A program made the position numbers and the translations under genes. Positions 12,050 through 22,682 of a stretch of 64,000 nt of DNA are shown in pieces. This stretch comes from Lineolata rhizophorae. Its lineage: Eukaryota; Ascomycota; Dothideomycetes; Lineolatales; Lineolataceae. Positions within the stretch are counted from its first letter, which is position 1, and each line of letters begins with the position of its first letter. The stretch covers positions 990,808 through 1,054,807 of the forward strand of contig MU001671.1 of assembly GCA_010093515.1 (NCBI GenBank), written 5' to 3'. The notes under the pieces were generated by a model. The model was not told where the DNA came from, made no database searches, and saw only the letters and a program-made list of their open reading frames with translations.

Positions 12050-12480
12050 GACAAGTTGAAATCGAGTTTTCTTCTACGCCCAAAGGCACCAGGCCTAGAC
12101 TTGCGCGCCACGGCGACTAGATCTTTCAAGCCCTACCAGACTTCTAGGGGACTTGATTCAGGATCACAAACGCTGCGAAACGGCTTCAGCCCGGCAAGCG
12201 CCCAGATGTCGCCACCCGCTACAACCGCAAGCCCCGAAACTCGCATGGACACAGGGAGCTTCTACTGCCTCCGGGTCGCTGTGTGGGTGGGAAGACTGGA
12301 CCTCATCAAGCCAGAGCTCAGCGCTTGCGCTGAGCAAGCAGTTCGCGCACACAGACGTCGAGGCCATACTCGAGGCGATCGCGAGCTCCGAGACCCGAGT
12401 TTAAGCAAAGGTCAACGACAGCAAAGGTAGGCTCTCTCGGCAAGGGCGCTTTGGGTGCGTGTGGTTCAGCATCCCAGATG
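12050..12480. other. GC-rich island, possible gene remnant, with a 20-bp palindrome
   Basis: This island is more GC-rich than its surroundings. One plus-strand frame reads protein-like at its end (ALSKQFAHTDVEAILEAI, stop at 12402-12404), but no convincing start, splice sites or family can be assigned. At 12316-12335 lies GCTCAGCGC-TT-GCGCTGAGC, a palindrome perfect except at the two central bases. It may be a decayed gene or a chance frame. Confidence 0.25.
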
Positions 12481-13053
12481 CCTACCGGAGGGAAGAACAC
12501 TATTTGCTTTTCCGATTCTAACCAGTTTCACAGCGCGCGCGGAAGTTTTGGCGGTGTCTTAGGCTAGAATCAAGATACCCCATCCGACATCAGTGATTTG
12601 ATGGTTGAACAAAGGGAAGGAGGCGACTGCGATTTGTCCATAGAGACAAGAATTTGGCCTGCCGCATAGAAAACTTCTTGGCAAAAGCACAAGTCGATCT
12701 AAGACTACGTCACTTAGAGTTAAATAGTTGGGTGCTTTGTCCGTGCCTTCGAGTAACTCTGGTCGTTAGCATACCAAGAGATTGCGTGCGTCTAACTACG
12801 CAACAACATCACTATCATCCCTTCCAACGCATTCGTCTCAAATTCAGAAGTATCTTAGGGAATAAATTGCTAATGGTACACAGCTTCCAGAGCTCTGTGG
12901 TGGTATCTCATACTCGTACAGCCATAAAGGCGCGATATTCAAAGCATCGCAAAGCAACATCATAAAGAGCTAACACGAGGATATCATCAGGGAGGCTCGG
13001 CGTCTCCTGCTCCTGCTCCGCGACTTGGCTGCTGTCAGAGTCAAGCCAGGCCT

Positions 13054-13503
13054 TTAGAAGCGCCTCCTCCGGCCGCGGCCATCGGTGCCATGCATACGCC
13101 TCGTCCCAGCGGCCTGATTTTCAAAAACCGGTCAGTAAGGTCCTCCCTCGCAATCGCAACACGAGGTAATTCAAGACTTCCAACGTACCTTCTTCCCCGG
13201 CCTCCTCGTCAGCGACCCCTTCAGCCTCATCATGGCGCCCGACACCTTGTCCCCAATGCTCGGGCGGCGCCGCTGGTGGTGGCGCACGGGCGCGGCGCCG
13301 GCGCCCGAGGCGACGGGCGGGTGTGCTGTGGTGGTGGTCTGCTTCGTGGTTGTGGTCGTGGTGGTGGTCTGGGTCGGCGAGTGGCGCGTCCGCCGGGTGG
13401 AGGTAGTGTGAGTGGGCCCGTGGTTGCCGCGGAGGCGGTCCATGAGGGTGGGCTTGTTGGTGCGGCGGGTGGTGCGGGCGTGGGAGCGGCGGCCGAAGGG
13501 CAT
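13054..13503 (-). CDS. Small basic Thr-rich conserved fungal protein
   Basis: Exons 13503-13189 and 13113-13054 (minus strand) give 124 residues. The 75-nt intron (GTACGT to CAG) is in phase 0. I chose the start giving MPFGRRSH because the frame stays open further upstream but only this start matches the form I remember for this family. Order: basic N-terminus (residues 1-30, NKPTLMDRLRG), a Thr/His linker with poly-Thr, a conserved block (RRRPSIGDKVSGAMMRLKGS, residues ~77-96), and a basic tail (AAGTRRMHGTDGRGRRRRF). I recall similar small proteins in many ascomycetes, but no biochemical function. The basic charge is compatible with nucleic-acid or membrane association, which is inference. 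It is head-to-head with the short-chain dehydrogenase gene. Confidence 0.85.
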
Positions 13504-14734
13504 TTTGGCGGTCTTGTTCCAGGTGGTTGGAGCTTTGTGGAGCTGGAGTGGAAGCGTTGGTAGAAGATATATCTTGATGCTTTCTTGCTTGACGAGGTAT
13601 CTTGTAAGAATAGAAGTCAGGGTGCGAGGCACGGTACGAACGAGCCGCCCCTGCCACACTTATATAGTGGACTCCACCATCGTCATCGCCGACGATCCCT
13701 CGTTCTTGCTCGTTCGTGCTGATAGGCTGTCCGGGTGCCCAACGGTCCCCTCATTGTCCGTCATCACCACTCAGGGCAGGCACAAACAAAAACAGGTTCC
13801 CACGCGACCAGACACCGCAACGATCCCCGTACACCCACGTCATGCCAGGGCCCTGCCTCAGGGTCCAACCCGCATCAGGCAAACCCCTACATTGCGCGCA
13901 TGCCATTGGTCCGCACCTGCGCCGCCAAGCGGGGACGCAACCGGGCAGCCCAGCCTGCCGCGCGGTCCCCAGCACGCCGCTATGTACAATGTGTCCCGGC
14001 CGCCGGTCACGCGTGGCTGGGGAGCTGGTCTCCCGGCGGAGAAGTGGGCTGGGCGGCCATGTCGTGTGTGGCGTCTCTATCGCGGCGGGTGTGGCGCTCG
14101 CTTGGCGGGGCGCGGGGGCCGGTGACGGGCTACGTCATAGGTAGCGCGCCGGGCGAGCGAAAAGCAGTAACCCGCAGCGCCGGCGACGGGGCTCGTGATA
14201 AGAGGCTGACGACGACGGTTGAGGAGATCGGAGATGGGGGAGAGCGGATTGAGCGTTTCAATTCTATTCTGGAACGGTCGCAGAATCAATCACGTGGCTT
14301 GCGAGACGACAAGAGAAGGAGGCTAGCGCCACCGGCGAACGGCTGCCGGCGCGTTCAAATGGCGTTGAATCTTCGAAATGCGCAAAGACTACAGTTACCA
14401 TCATTTTCGAAAAGACTTGGAATCAACGGGAGTCGCAGCTATTTGGCAGCTGCGCCCGAGCGGACTCTGAAATATGGAGTCGAATTGTGACCACATGCGG
14501 TTGCCGCTGACTCCCGCCCTATGCGTGTGTGTCGTAGTGATGTAATGATGCTCTCATGAAGCCATCGTGAGCGAACAAATACGCCATTCCCTATTTTCGC
14601 CTTTCGAATTCCTGCCGTTAAAGCCAACTACGCTCTAACTACTGCAGACTTGCAACTTTCAACTCATGACTCTTGACAAAGCTCGCCTTTGATTTCTTGA
14701 ACAAAAGCCCCACCTCTTCACACAAGCCACAGCA
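13504..14734. promoter_or_regulatory. Divergent intergenic region (1.2 kb)
   Basis: It lies between the minus-strand small-protein gene and the plus-strand dehydrogenase gene and therefore holds both promoters. It is GC-rich up to about 14.35 kb, then more balanced. Open frames here on both strands have no recognisable motif. Confidence 0.4.
13657..13669 (-). promoter_or_regulatory. TATA-box-like element of the small basic protein gene
   Basis: CACTATATAAGTG on the minus strand lies about 155-165 nt upstream of the ATG at 13503. It is near-palindromic. Position and sequence suit a core promoter; use is inferred. Confidence 0.4.
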
Positions 14735-15821
14735 ATGGAATCGGTAAAAAACGCAGCCAAGTCCGCTACGGACTCTGGCTCGCAGTTCAAGCCAGGTACG
14801 ATCGAAGCCTATATTCCAAACACCATCGTCAGATTGCTAACAAAAGGACCTCCCAACCAGGCCACAAGGTCCCCATCTCCGACCAGCAGCCGCCGGGCCT
14901 CGAATCCGAGCTCAAGGGCCCGAAGCCCCAGGATGAAAATGTCCCGACCGAAGACGGCGGCTACCAGCGCTACAAGGCAGCCGGTAAGCTTTCCGGCAAG
15001 CGCGCTATCATCACGGGCGGCGACAGCGGCATCGGGCGCGCCACCGCGATCCTGTTTGCTATGGAGGGCGCCGACAGTCTGATCGCCTATCTCCCCGACG
15101 AGGAGAAGGACGCACAAGAGACGCAGCGCCGGGTGCAGGCCGAGGGGCGCAAGTGCGTGCTGTTCCCGACGGACCTGACGAGCAGCGAGAACTGCAAGAA
15201 GGTCGTGGAGAAGGCGCTGGCGGAGCTGGGCGGCATAGATATTCTGTTCAACAACCACGCGTATCAAATGATGGTGAAGGACATCCAGGACTTGTCCGAG
15301 TAAGTCGATTCTCGCCGAGCCTATCACCGTTCCATCCCAGGGAACAAACCTATCGCTGACGGATCCATTCCAATCAATTGCGGAAACCTAGGGAGCAATG
15401 GCACCGCACCTTCAACACCAACATCCACCCGTTCTTCTACCTGGCCAAGTACGTCCTCCCGCACATGGGCGACGGCTCCACCATCATCAACAACGCCTCG
15501 ATCAACGCCTACATCGGCCGCCCGGACCTGCTCGACTACACGTCGACCAAGGGCGCCATCGTCTCCTTCACCCGCGGCCTCAGCAACCAGTACCTGTCGC
15601 GCGGCGTCCGCGTCAACGCCGTCGCCCCCGGACCCGTCTGGACCCCGCTCATCCCGGCCACCATGACGCACGACGCCCAAGACCAGTTCACGAGCCCCAT
15701 GGGTAGGCCGAGCCAGCCGAGCGAGATCGCGACCTGTGTGGTGTTCTTGGCGAGCACGGATAGCATGAGTGTGAGCGGGCAGACGATTCATTGTAATGGG
15801 GGCGTGATTGTGAACGGTTAG
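14735..15821 (+). CDS. Short-chain dehydrogenase/reductase (SDR)
   Basis: Exons 14735-14795, 14861-15299 and 15392-15821 give 309 residues, with introns of 65 and 92 nt. Junctions restore FKP-GHKVPIS and DLSE-EQWHRTF, as in the YghA/YhdF-type SDR group. The Rossmann cofactor motif TGGDSGIG is at residues 72-79, NNHAYQ lies near 155 (the NNAG-equivalent), and the catalytic set is Ser203, Tyr216 and Lys220 (NNASINAYIG, DYTSTKG). VNAVAPGPVWTPL and the C-terminal SGQTIHCNGG are typical of the family. It should be a soluble NAD(P)(H)-dependent oxidoreductase; the substrate cannot be read from sequence. There is no targeting signal, and the ~60-residue N-terminal extension with DQQPPGLES is usual for this subgroup. 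Confidence 0.92.
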
Positions 15822-17012
15822 AGTGGGTCGATGGCTCGTGTCTCCAGGGAGTAAAAGCGGATAGACTTCTTTCAGGGCAGTAAAATTGCGTGCGGCGGTT
15901 ACCAGGGTTATACTTTAGGGGAGCCAAGAGGGAAACAAAAAGTGAAATAAGTTTTATTCAATGAGCTTTTCTGATTGTCTTTGCCTCGGGGACCTTTGAC
16001 TTGCGCAACTGATCATGGCGGTAGGGTAATCTTGTCAACTCATTGACACTTTTAGGAAATTGCAAAACAAGCTTTGAAAAATGGCTTACAAGTCTCGTTC
16101 TCTATAAATCAAATCAGCGCTCTCCCCGTTCAGCCTAAGGCCCGACAACACCTTTTCTCTGGGTCTGGTAAATGAAGGACATCCCTAGAATGGAGCCATG
16201 CACTCGCGTTTTCATTTGAAGCAGTCAATCCGCAATGAAGCCCTCTGCGTGCGACGTGACAACCACTAGGCCGAAGCGCGGAAAGGCTCTGCCGCTCCAT
16301 TTCCCCAACGGATGTAACAACAACGTCGATCGCCGGAGCCCCGCGGCCCTTCGAACACACGTGGGACAAAGAAACGCTTCTGTGTGCGGACTCTGATCTA
16401 CTCAGGCCCACGTTTGTGTACCCACGTTTGTGTAACAGGTCACAGCTACCTGTCAGTTCTGAGACAGTCGCAGCAAATGGGTCGGTCAATTCTGCGGGTC
16501 GGCTTTCAGCGGTGGGGGGCTCCGGCATCTAAATTCAATGGTTTATTCTAGGATGGGATAGCTTTGCGACTCTGGTTGGGTTCATTGTATAGGAAGGGAT
16601 GAGAGGCCATTATTTGTATCGAGGATTTGTTCGTAAACAAATCAGAGAAATGCAATTTAATGTCCAAAACTATTTTTGAATGGTCCATCTTTATTCCATA
16701 CGTTTTCGAGCTCTCGAAAAAAAAAAGTTTTCATGATGGAGCATGTACAAGGGGAGCTAATACCAATGCGATTGTGGTAAATGTTCAGCCACCCGGTATG
16801 GCGGTAGGGATCGCGGGCCGACAACGACCCCTGTCTGGTGACATATGCAGCAATCCGCTCGGTGGTAGATAAGTAGCTATGTTCATATCAGCCAATGGCA
16901 TTTCACAGGGGAAGTTGTTGAGGGAATTTTTGAATGCAAACAACTCTAGACCAAGTATTGGGCCGACGATCCTGCATCGTAAGTTGCTTAAGATATGATT
17001 CAATCCTACATT
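15822..17012. other. Intergenic DNA without a credible gene
   Basis: This is the 3' flank of the dehydrogenase gene (possible poly-A context aaataag near 15945) followed by mixed DNA. A minus-strand frame at 16130-16528 (132 codons) has no motif. A perfect 14-bp tandem duplication lies at 16407-16434. Confidence 0.4.
16407..16434 (+). repeat. Perfect tandem duplication, 2 x 14 bp
   Basis: CCCACGTTTGTGTA occurs twice back-to-back (16407-16420 and 16421-16434) with no mismatch. It has no obvious function. Confidence 0.8.
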
Positions 17013-17312
17013 CTAGTCTCTTTTTAAGCAATTACGTTGTAGCCCCTTCGCATTCATGCTATAGCCCCTACCGGCTTCAGTATTGAAGATAATGGCATTG
17101 TAGAGGTAATAAACGCCATCAGCGCGACTAAATTTCAGAAAGACATCTTTGCAAACACCACCCAGCGACATGTTGAACATTCGATCGTGCACAAGAAATC
17201 CGCCTTTGCCCGCAGACCCACTGGTATGGTCGCACTCATCTTTTCCTCCCAAGAACGGGAGCGCTGTAGAGATTAGCAACGGAAGCAGTTCCAGCGAAAG
17301 CAAAAGCTTCAT
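17013..17312 (-). CDS. Candidate small secreted Cys-containing protein
   Basis: A single open frame of 99 residues starts with a classic signal peptide (MKLLLSLELLPLLISTALPF, residues 1-20) followed by GGKDEC. The mature part has three cysteines (KDEC, GGVC, QRNC), an aromatic segment DGVYYLYNAIIF and no recognised domain. The odd cysteine count suggests a missing 3' exon, but no splice pair extending it kept frame in my reading. Small size, secretion signal and a gene-poor location resemble fungal effector-like proteins, which is inference only. It could also be a chance frame. Confidence 0.45.
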   Translation of the reverse strand: MKLLLSLELLPLLISTALPFLGGKDECDHTSGSAGKGGFLVHDRMFNMSLGGVCKDVFLKFSRADGVYYLYNAIIFNTEAGRGYSMNAKGLQRNCLKRD

Positions 17313-18255
17313 TTCGTCTAGCCTGATAGTGTTCTGAAATTGGAACTTGGACGGACCTCATAGAGCACACTTCGCCGTTTTCTGTCGAATAATTTCCTCC
17401 ACAGTAGCAATGTAATCAGCTTGTACGAGTGGACGGGCATAGTCCTTCAATGAATTGCTCGCGGGACTGAGGTCCTCCGTTCAGTGGTGCGGCTGGGCTC
17501 AGCTCAAGCGCGTTCATTTTCAAGTCAATACTCGTCAGTCATATGTACTTCCTGGGTGCGTGTTGTAGCAGTGTTTTCGCTATCTCATCTTGAAATATCA
17601 TTCGTACGCCCTCAAAGCAGAACCTATTCCTGCGCTACCTCTTCTCTTGTTCGAACAAACTTCAGTAAACTTAGATCCATGTTCATTGTAAGCCTAATCT
17701 TTCTAAAGTTGAAATATTTTTATCTCCCGGCATATTGACTTTACATTTTGTTTCTTTTCTTTTCTTTTTTTTGACAGAAATAACGAAACTGTTCGCCTAA
17801 GTTTGCGTGTCCTTGAATTGAATGGATATCCCGCCCACTACCGATCGAATATAACTCCGCCTAACCTTCTATGAGTTATAGCGCACGGGAACTCTGGAAT
17901 CCACAGTCTTAACGCAGGAGTAGCCGCTTAAGATACTACTGCATCGGCTTTGCAGAAGCACTACAAGCTCGCAAGCAGTTCAGACTCCACCGCCATTCTG
18001 CAAGACAGGGTTGTTTTCCAGTCTCTGAGACAACGAGCCTATCTACGTTGAAGCTTGATAGAACATGTTTCTCCCGCAGCTTCCCTAGGCCGCATATCGA
18101 CAAGCTCGCGCTACTCCAAGCTCTATAGAATCTTCTCTACGGGGCGTGTAATGGATTTACAGGATACTTTTGTAGCTTACCAGGTCTCTGTGGTTCCATT
18201 CCGACAAGTTTTTCTCCGCCACTTACTCCGCTCGAAACATCCAAGCCTCTCCGAC
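17313..18255. other. Intergenic region between two divergent genes
   Basis: No gene is seen. It holds the putative promoters of the minus-strand secreted-protein candidate and the plus-strand Myb-like gene. It is moderately AT-rich with CT-rich stretches near 17730-17770. Confidence 0.35.
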
Positions 18256-19638
18256 ATGGACCGAGATTCACCCTTCTTCCGCACAGTCGACGATTTACAC
18301 TACCCGGGAAGACCTGATAGCGTCTCTCCAACGTTTGGTCTAAACCCAGATGAGTGTTCAACACCTGTCGGCAGGGTGAGCAAGCCAGACCCTATGCAAG
18401 TGTACGGCTCACGAGACGTTAACCTCAAAATACACTTAGAACCAGGTTTTGAGTGAACCATTTTCTCCAGCGGCGACCTTTGATACACCTCTTGAGTCGG
18501 TATTGGATCCTGACAGTCCATGCTACCTGCCCCGAACACCTGAATGGCAAGAATATAGACTTGATGATTGCTTCGAAGCCGCAAGTATTTCGCATGGAGA
18601 AAGCGCTTCTTTTTTCCTCTTCGACGCACCAGTTAGGTCGACAACTGATATTGATGTCTCTGGCCTATATCAGTATAACCGCCAGGGCGGTTGGCTCGAT
18701 ACTGGTCCTTCCAGTCTTTCTCATTCCACTCTCGTGCCGATTAAGATTAAAGGATCCGAATGGGATCAGTCTTGCTCTTATTCTGTGTTAGACCAGTTTC
18801 TTCTGTCGGGGGACATTGGGGAGCATGATTGGGGGGTGATGGTGCCTTTTGACCACCTGATCGAGACGTCCTACACAGGCTGTACTCCACCGCATTTCAT
18901 GGAAGCCTCCCATAATCATCTCGGCCCTTCAAACTCAAACTCGAATAACTGCGTCCTTGCAACGTGCCCCGGGGTATCGGTCGAGAGCAGGCCACAAGCG
19001 GTAGAGTCTGACGCTCGTCCTAGCCTTGCCGCGTTGCCGACTCAAAGCGGAACAGACAACGCTACAACAGAGTCGGTGAAGAAAGCCGCCGGAGCCTGCA
19101 TAGGACCTGCATGCCAGCTGCCACCGACCGTCGACCGAGCCACTACGCCTCAAAACCCGACCGAGGAGGACACCTATCGTGGTCCCTGCAACCGCATGCC
19201 TGTCGTAGGCCAAGTAACTCTGCAACCGACTGTGTCCAAATTCGGTAGCAAGGTCGAAGAGGACAGTTTCATCGTACAAGCCAGGAAAGAGGGATGGTCC
19301 TACCAGAAGATACGTGACGAAGGACAGTTCCGGCTGAAGGAGTCCTCCCTTCGAGGGAGGCACAGGATGTTGACGAAGAAGAGCTACGAGCGGGTTCGCA
19401 AACCCCAATGGACGGCAAAGGATGTAAGCATACGGCAAGATGATTTCCAGGTTTGGGTGGCTAGTTTACTAACTGCCAAAAGGATTCTCTTTTGCTGGAA
19501 GCAGTGCGATCCCCGATAACAAGGAGAAGTACCTGGCAAATGGCTTCAGACTACATTATCAAACACGGTGGGAGCTACCAGTTCGGGACAGCAACGTGCA
19601 AGAAAAGATATAGCAAGCTTCAAAACAAGGGTGTATAG
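18256..19638 (+). CDS. Fungal Myb/SANT-like putative DNA-binding protein
   Basis: Exons 18256-18375, 18446-19423 and 19483-19638 give 417 residues, with introns of 70 and 59 nt, both phase 0. The C-terminal ~110 residues form a fungal Myb-like domain: DSFIVQARKEGWSYQKIR, then LRGRHRMLTKKSYERVRKPQ, then (third exon) LLLEAVRS, TWQMASDYIIKHGGSYQFG and TATCKKRYSKL. This matches the DxxLIxxKRxGMSYKEI...LRGRxRxLTK...GGSYxFGxxxCxxKW family pattern, and the perfect continuation over the last intron supports it. The first ~290 residues are Ser/Pro/Asp-rich and probably disordered (SPCYLPRTPEWQEYRLDD). A nuclear regulatory role is likely; targets are unknown. The start is the in-frame ATG giving MDRDSPFF; an earlier in-frame ATG near 18151 is possible. 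Confidence 0.85.
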
Positions 19639-20018
19639 CAAATAGGACGCTGAAGAGTGGTTGTTAGGTCCGTCTCCAGCTGGGTGGACAATTTCAGTTG
19701 TGGTGGTTGAGATGCTATTCTATCGTTGGCCTGAAAATTAGAACTGAGTGTACTGAACTAAAAGCAAGGAAGCTCACGCACTATCGTATATTTGTAGAGG
19801 AAAGGTATGATAATATCTATACATAATGGTACATATAGAATTCCAATTTAAAATAAGGAAAAAAAATCCTAGCCTTGCATCTCACACCGTTGCCAAGAGC
19901 GGATCTACTAGCCGACCGTGTCCTAGTTGCATTCGCGAATGCGCTCCAACTCCGACAAGTCCACTGCGTCTTTTGCGACAGCAAGAAACATCTTTCTAGG
20001 CTGAAGCGCTTTTTAGCC
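19639..20018. other. Short intergenic region
   Basis: This 380-nt stretch separates two plus-strand genes. It holds the 3' flank of the Myb-like gene and the presumed promoter of the ATP adenylyltransferase. No gene is seen. Confidence 0.35.
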
Positions 20019-21299
20019 ATGATGCAGCTGGGGCTCGCAGAGCCCCTTCCCCGACTCGTGGAGTCAAAATACCAGCTCGCCAAGAGCAAATCCAGTTTGA
20101 CCTTTTCACCTACTCATCTCGCCGTCATACGGACCTCGTCACGTCTTCCGGTACGCGGAGGTCCATAAACCTCACCATGCGGCCCGGCAAGAGCTAACCC
20201 GCTCACCGGTGAACGCGCAGTTCCAACTCCGCTATTGCCCAGCGCTTGGGAAGAAGCCTCCCAAGCCCGCGAGCGAGGGCCCGACCAAGAAGCCCGATCC
20301 GTTCGAGGACCCGCCGGAGGACCTGCTCATCGCAAGCGCGCCCCGCGAGTCCCCAACGCACATCCTGGTGCTCAACAAATTCCCCATCATCGCGGAGCAC
20401 TTCATCGTCGCGACCAAGGCGAACAAGCCACAGACGCACGCGCTGGAAGAGTCTGACCTAAGCGTGGGGCTCGCCTGCGTGCGTGCCTGGGAGGCGGACA
20501 AGACGAGCAGCGGACGCCGACTATTCGCCTTCTTCAACTCGGGAGATCACAGCGGCGCCAGCCAGCCACATCGACACCTGCAGTTCCTGCCGGTCGAGAG
20601 CATGGCCCAAGGCGCCGAAGACATGGGCTGGGGCCTGCTGGTCGATTCCATCTTACCGCCTGCGTCTGACAGCAGCAGCACCATCTCAGCTAGTCGTCCG
20701 TCAGACGCATGCCAAGGAGACCGCCAAGGTACGTCGTCATGGCGATGGCCGGAGCCTTTCCCAAAGTCAGACGCATCCAACCAAAAGCCAAAATCCATGT
20801 CATAGAGTAAGCTACGATGGCTAGCGGTTGGTTAAACTCAACGTCGTCTCTAGTTTCGAGTGGATCCAAAACTCCATCTACTCTCCCATTTGCGCATTTC
20901 GCAGCGCGAATCCCCGACAAGGTCACCAGTGCGCAGCTACACGGCCTGTACCTTCAGCTCTACGGGGCAGGTCAACGGGCGGTGCAAAGCTACTTGGACG
21001 AGCATCCAGGCAGTCTGGAGCTCCATTCGACGGACGACGGCTCGCTGCCAATCAGCTACAACTTGGCGCTCACATCGTCGGCCATGGCGCTGTGCCCTCG
21101 CCGCGCCGAGGGCCAAATGCTGCGCCGCGATGACGGGTCCGAGATTGGCTTCGTCGCACTCAATGGCACGATACTTGCCGGCACCTTGATGGTCAAGGGC
21201 GAGGAAGAGTTCGAGACCCTGCAGCGGGACCAATCGAGGCTGGATGACCTGCTAAGGGCTGCGGGCATTCCTCTTGACCAAAATAGGGAGAATCTCTAG
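20019..21299 (+). CDS. APA2: ATP adenylyltransferase (diadenosine 5',5'''-P1,P4-tetraphosphate phosphorylase)
   Basis: Exons 20019-20150, 20221-20728 and 20854-21299 give 361 residues, close to yeast Apa1/Apa2 (about 320-325) plus fungal insertions. The introns are 70 and 125 nt. The join LAVIRTSSRLP-FQLRYCPAL restores a family hallmark. Other hallmarks are HILVLNKFPIIAEHFIVAT, FFNSGDHSGASQPHRHLQF with the catalytic HxHxQ triad (His161, His163), LPFAHF after the second intron, and SYNLALTSSAM. The enzyme phosphorolyses Ap4A to ATP and ADP, and can run in reverse, in the cytoplasm. The start uses the first of two consecutive ATGs (MMQLG). The assignment to APA1 or APA2 is by family only. Its 3' end is followed by an inverted repeat. 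Confidence 0.92.
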
Positions 21300-21371
21300 G
21301 CGAAATATAAGACGTTTACATTGCTATAACGTTATTCGGGATTAGTTGAACAATTTTACTTTGGATCATAG

Positions 21372-21409
21372 CTAGCGGAGGGACCGAGCTGTAGCTCGGG
21401 TTCCGCTAG
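21372..21409. repeat. Inverted repeat able to form a two-part hairpin
   Basis: CTAGCGGA (21372-21379) pairs with TCCGCTAG (21402-21409), and CCGAGCT (21384-21390) with AGCTCGG (21393-21399), with a small asymmetric internal loop. It lies 73 nt after the ATP adenylyltransferase stop, in the 291-nt gap before the next gene. It is not tRNA-like. Confidence 0.6.
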
Positions 21410-21590
21410 GCCGCTTAAACTACCTCGGCTTTCGGGATTACATCACCCCTGTTGACGATCAGACGGGTTCACTGGCGATTTGCACCGGTTCATTAGACGT
21501 CTCTCCAAAAGTCCCAGCACGTAGTAAAACGCGTTGCAGTAGCAGTTTTGCGTCTTCTTCCACGCTTTCTCCCTCGCCTCGAGCTTGGAG

Positions 21591-22682
21591 ATGTCGCCCG
21601 CCAAAGTGTCGGCCGTAATCACGCCGGCGTTTCTGTCGGCGCTACGGAGCCATCCGCATCTGCCAACGCACAGCTGGTACTTCATCGCTGGCGTGACGCT
21701 GTCGGCCATCAACCGGCCGGATGAGATCCCGACCGTCTTCAATTACGCCCTGGAACACGGCGTGGGGCCGGCGCCGGAGAGCAGCAAGCCCGCTGCGGCC
21801 GAACAGCTCCAGATCGCGCGGCGGCTGCGCGAGGGTCTGGTCAAATCGGCGGCCGTCGTGGGCCTACCCAAGGTGAGGCTGTGATGGACTCAGTCCCTTT
21901 TCCCCACACCAAAGTCACACACGAGCATCCGCGACACACGTGCCCTCCCATTCGTTCGCAACATGGAACTAGGGCTATGCTTTTAACAAAAAAGCAAAAA
22001 GTAAGCTTACGCCGCTCATGTGTTTTTATTCACCCCGGTGGAAACCGTTTAGACCATCAACGGGCTGTTCGCGCTGAAGACGGCGACGCCGGCGGAACTG
22101 CTCGACGAGCCCATGGGCTACTCGCCCAGCGCCCGGCCGGTCGAGGTCTACGACGTGCCCAGCTCGCAGATCCTGCACCGCGGCCAGAGGTTCTTCGACG
22201 CCGTCTACGGCAAAGTGAGTAAGCGCGTCATGGGCCAGATGGACCGGTCCGGCACCGAGGACCTGGGCGTCGTCGCCCGCCTCATGTACGGCTACCTGCT
22301 CAGCAATACGGCGATCCTCTCTCCCGCAGAGAGCAGCTTCGTGCTGATGGCCGCGTTGATCCCTCAGGATGTGAGAACCCTTTTTTTTTTTCGTCCGTTT
22401 TTCTGTTGTTTCTCCGTGAGAGGCAGGCGTGGTAAAACGCTCGCCTGCTCGGCCCTATTGACTTGGAACAACCCGCGGGCTAACTGGGATGCTGCTCGTT
22501 TGTAGGTCAACCCGCAGCTCAAGGGCCACTTGAAGGGCGCGGTCAACAACGGCGCTACCGTCGACGAGGTGCGCGCGGTGCGAGACATTGTCATTCGTAT
22601 CTGCGAGGCATCTGGCATGACGAGGCTACAGGACAACGCTACCGGCGGATGGGGGTGGCGATCTGAGGTCGCGAACCTATAG
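21591..22682 (+). CDS. Carboxymuconolactone-decarboxylase/AhpD-like protein
   Basis: Exons 21591-21872, 22053-22370 and 22506-22682 give 258 residues; both introns (180 and 135 nt) are phase 0. The fold is suggested by the helical pattern and motifs: HSWYFIAGVTLSAINRPDEI, VFNYALEH, GQRFFDAVYGKV, ARLMYGYLLS, LSPAESSFVLMAALIPQ, and the terminal LKGAVNNGATVDEVRAVRDI, which matches the AhpD/CMD consensus (HxxxAxxxGAT.EEV). The CxxC redox pair of AhpD is absent, so peroxidase-partner activity is unlikely. Fungal members are often predicted mitochondrial or peroxisomal, but their substrate is unknown. The start is the ATG giving MSPAKVSAV. It sits 291 nt downstream of, and on the same strand as, the ATP adenylyltransferase. 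Confidence 0.85.

Larger units (their letters stand above)
10150..13053. other. Gene-poor intergenic stretch (2.9 kb)
   Basis: I see no credible gene. It contains the 3' flank of the Myb-like gene, a T-rich degenerate repeat (10605-10830), further T-rich DNA to about 12.0 kb, a GC-rich island at 12050-12480, and mixed DNA up to the 3' end of the minus-strand small-protein gene. Confidence 0.5.

Noticed and set aside
13412-14490. Overlapping plus-strand frames of 140-250 codons
   Set aside because: They run antisense to the small basic protein gene or through GC-rich promoter DNA, and show no family similarity I can recognise.
16130-16528. 132-codon minus-strand frame starting MPEPPTAESRPAEL
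   Set aside because: No domain, no splice context, and it overlaps a recent 14-bp tandem duplication; not enough to call a gene.
16785-17003. Possible second exon for the secreted-protein candidate (frame with CRIVGPILGLELFAF)
   Set aside because: No donor/acceptor pair of normal length joined it in frame; the only in-phase intron would be about 33 nt.
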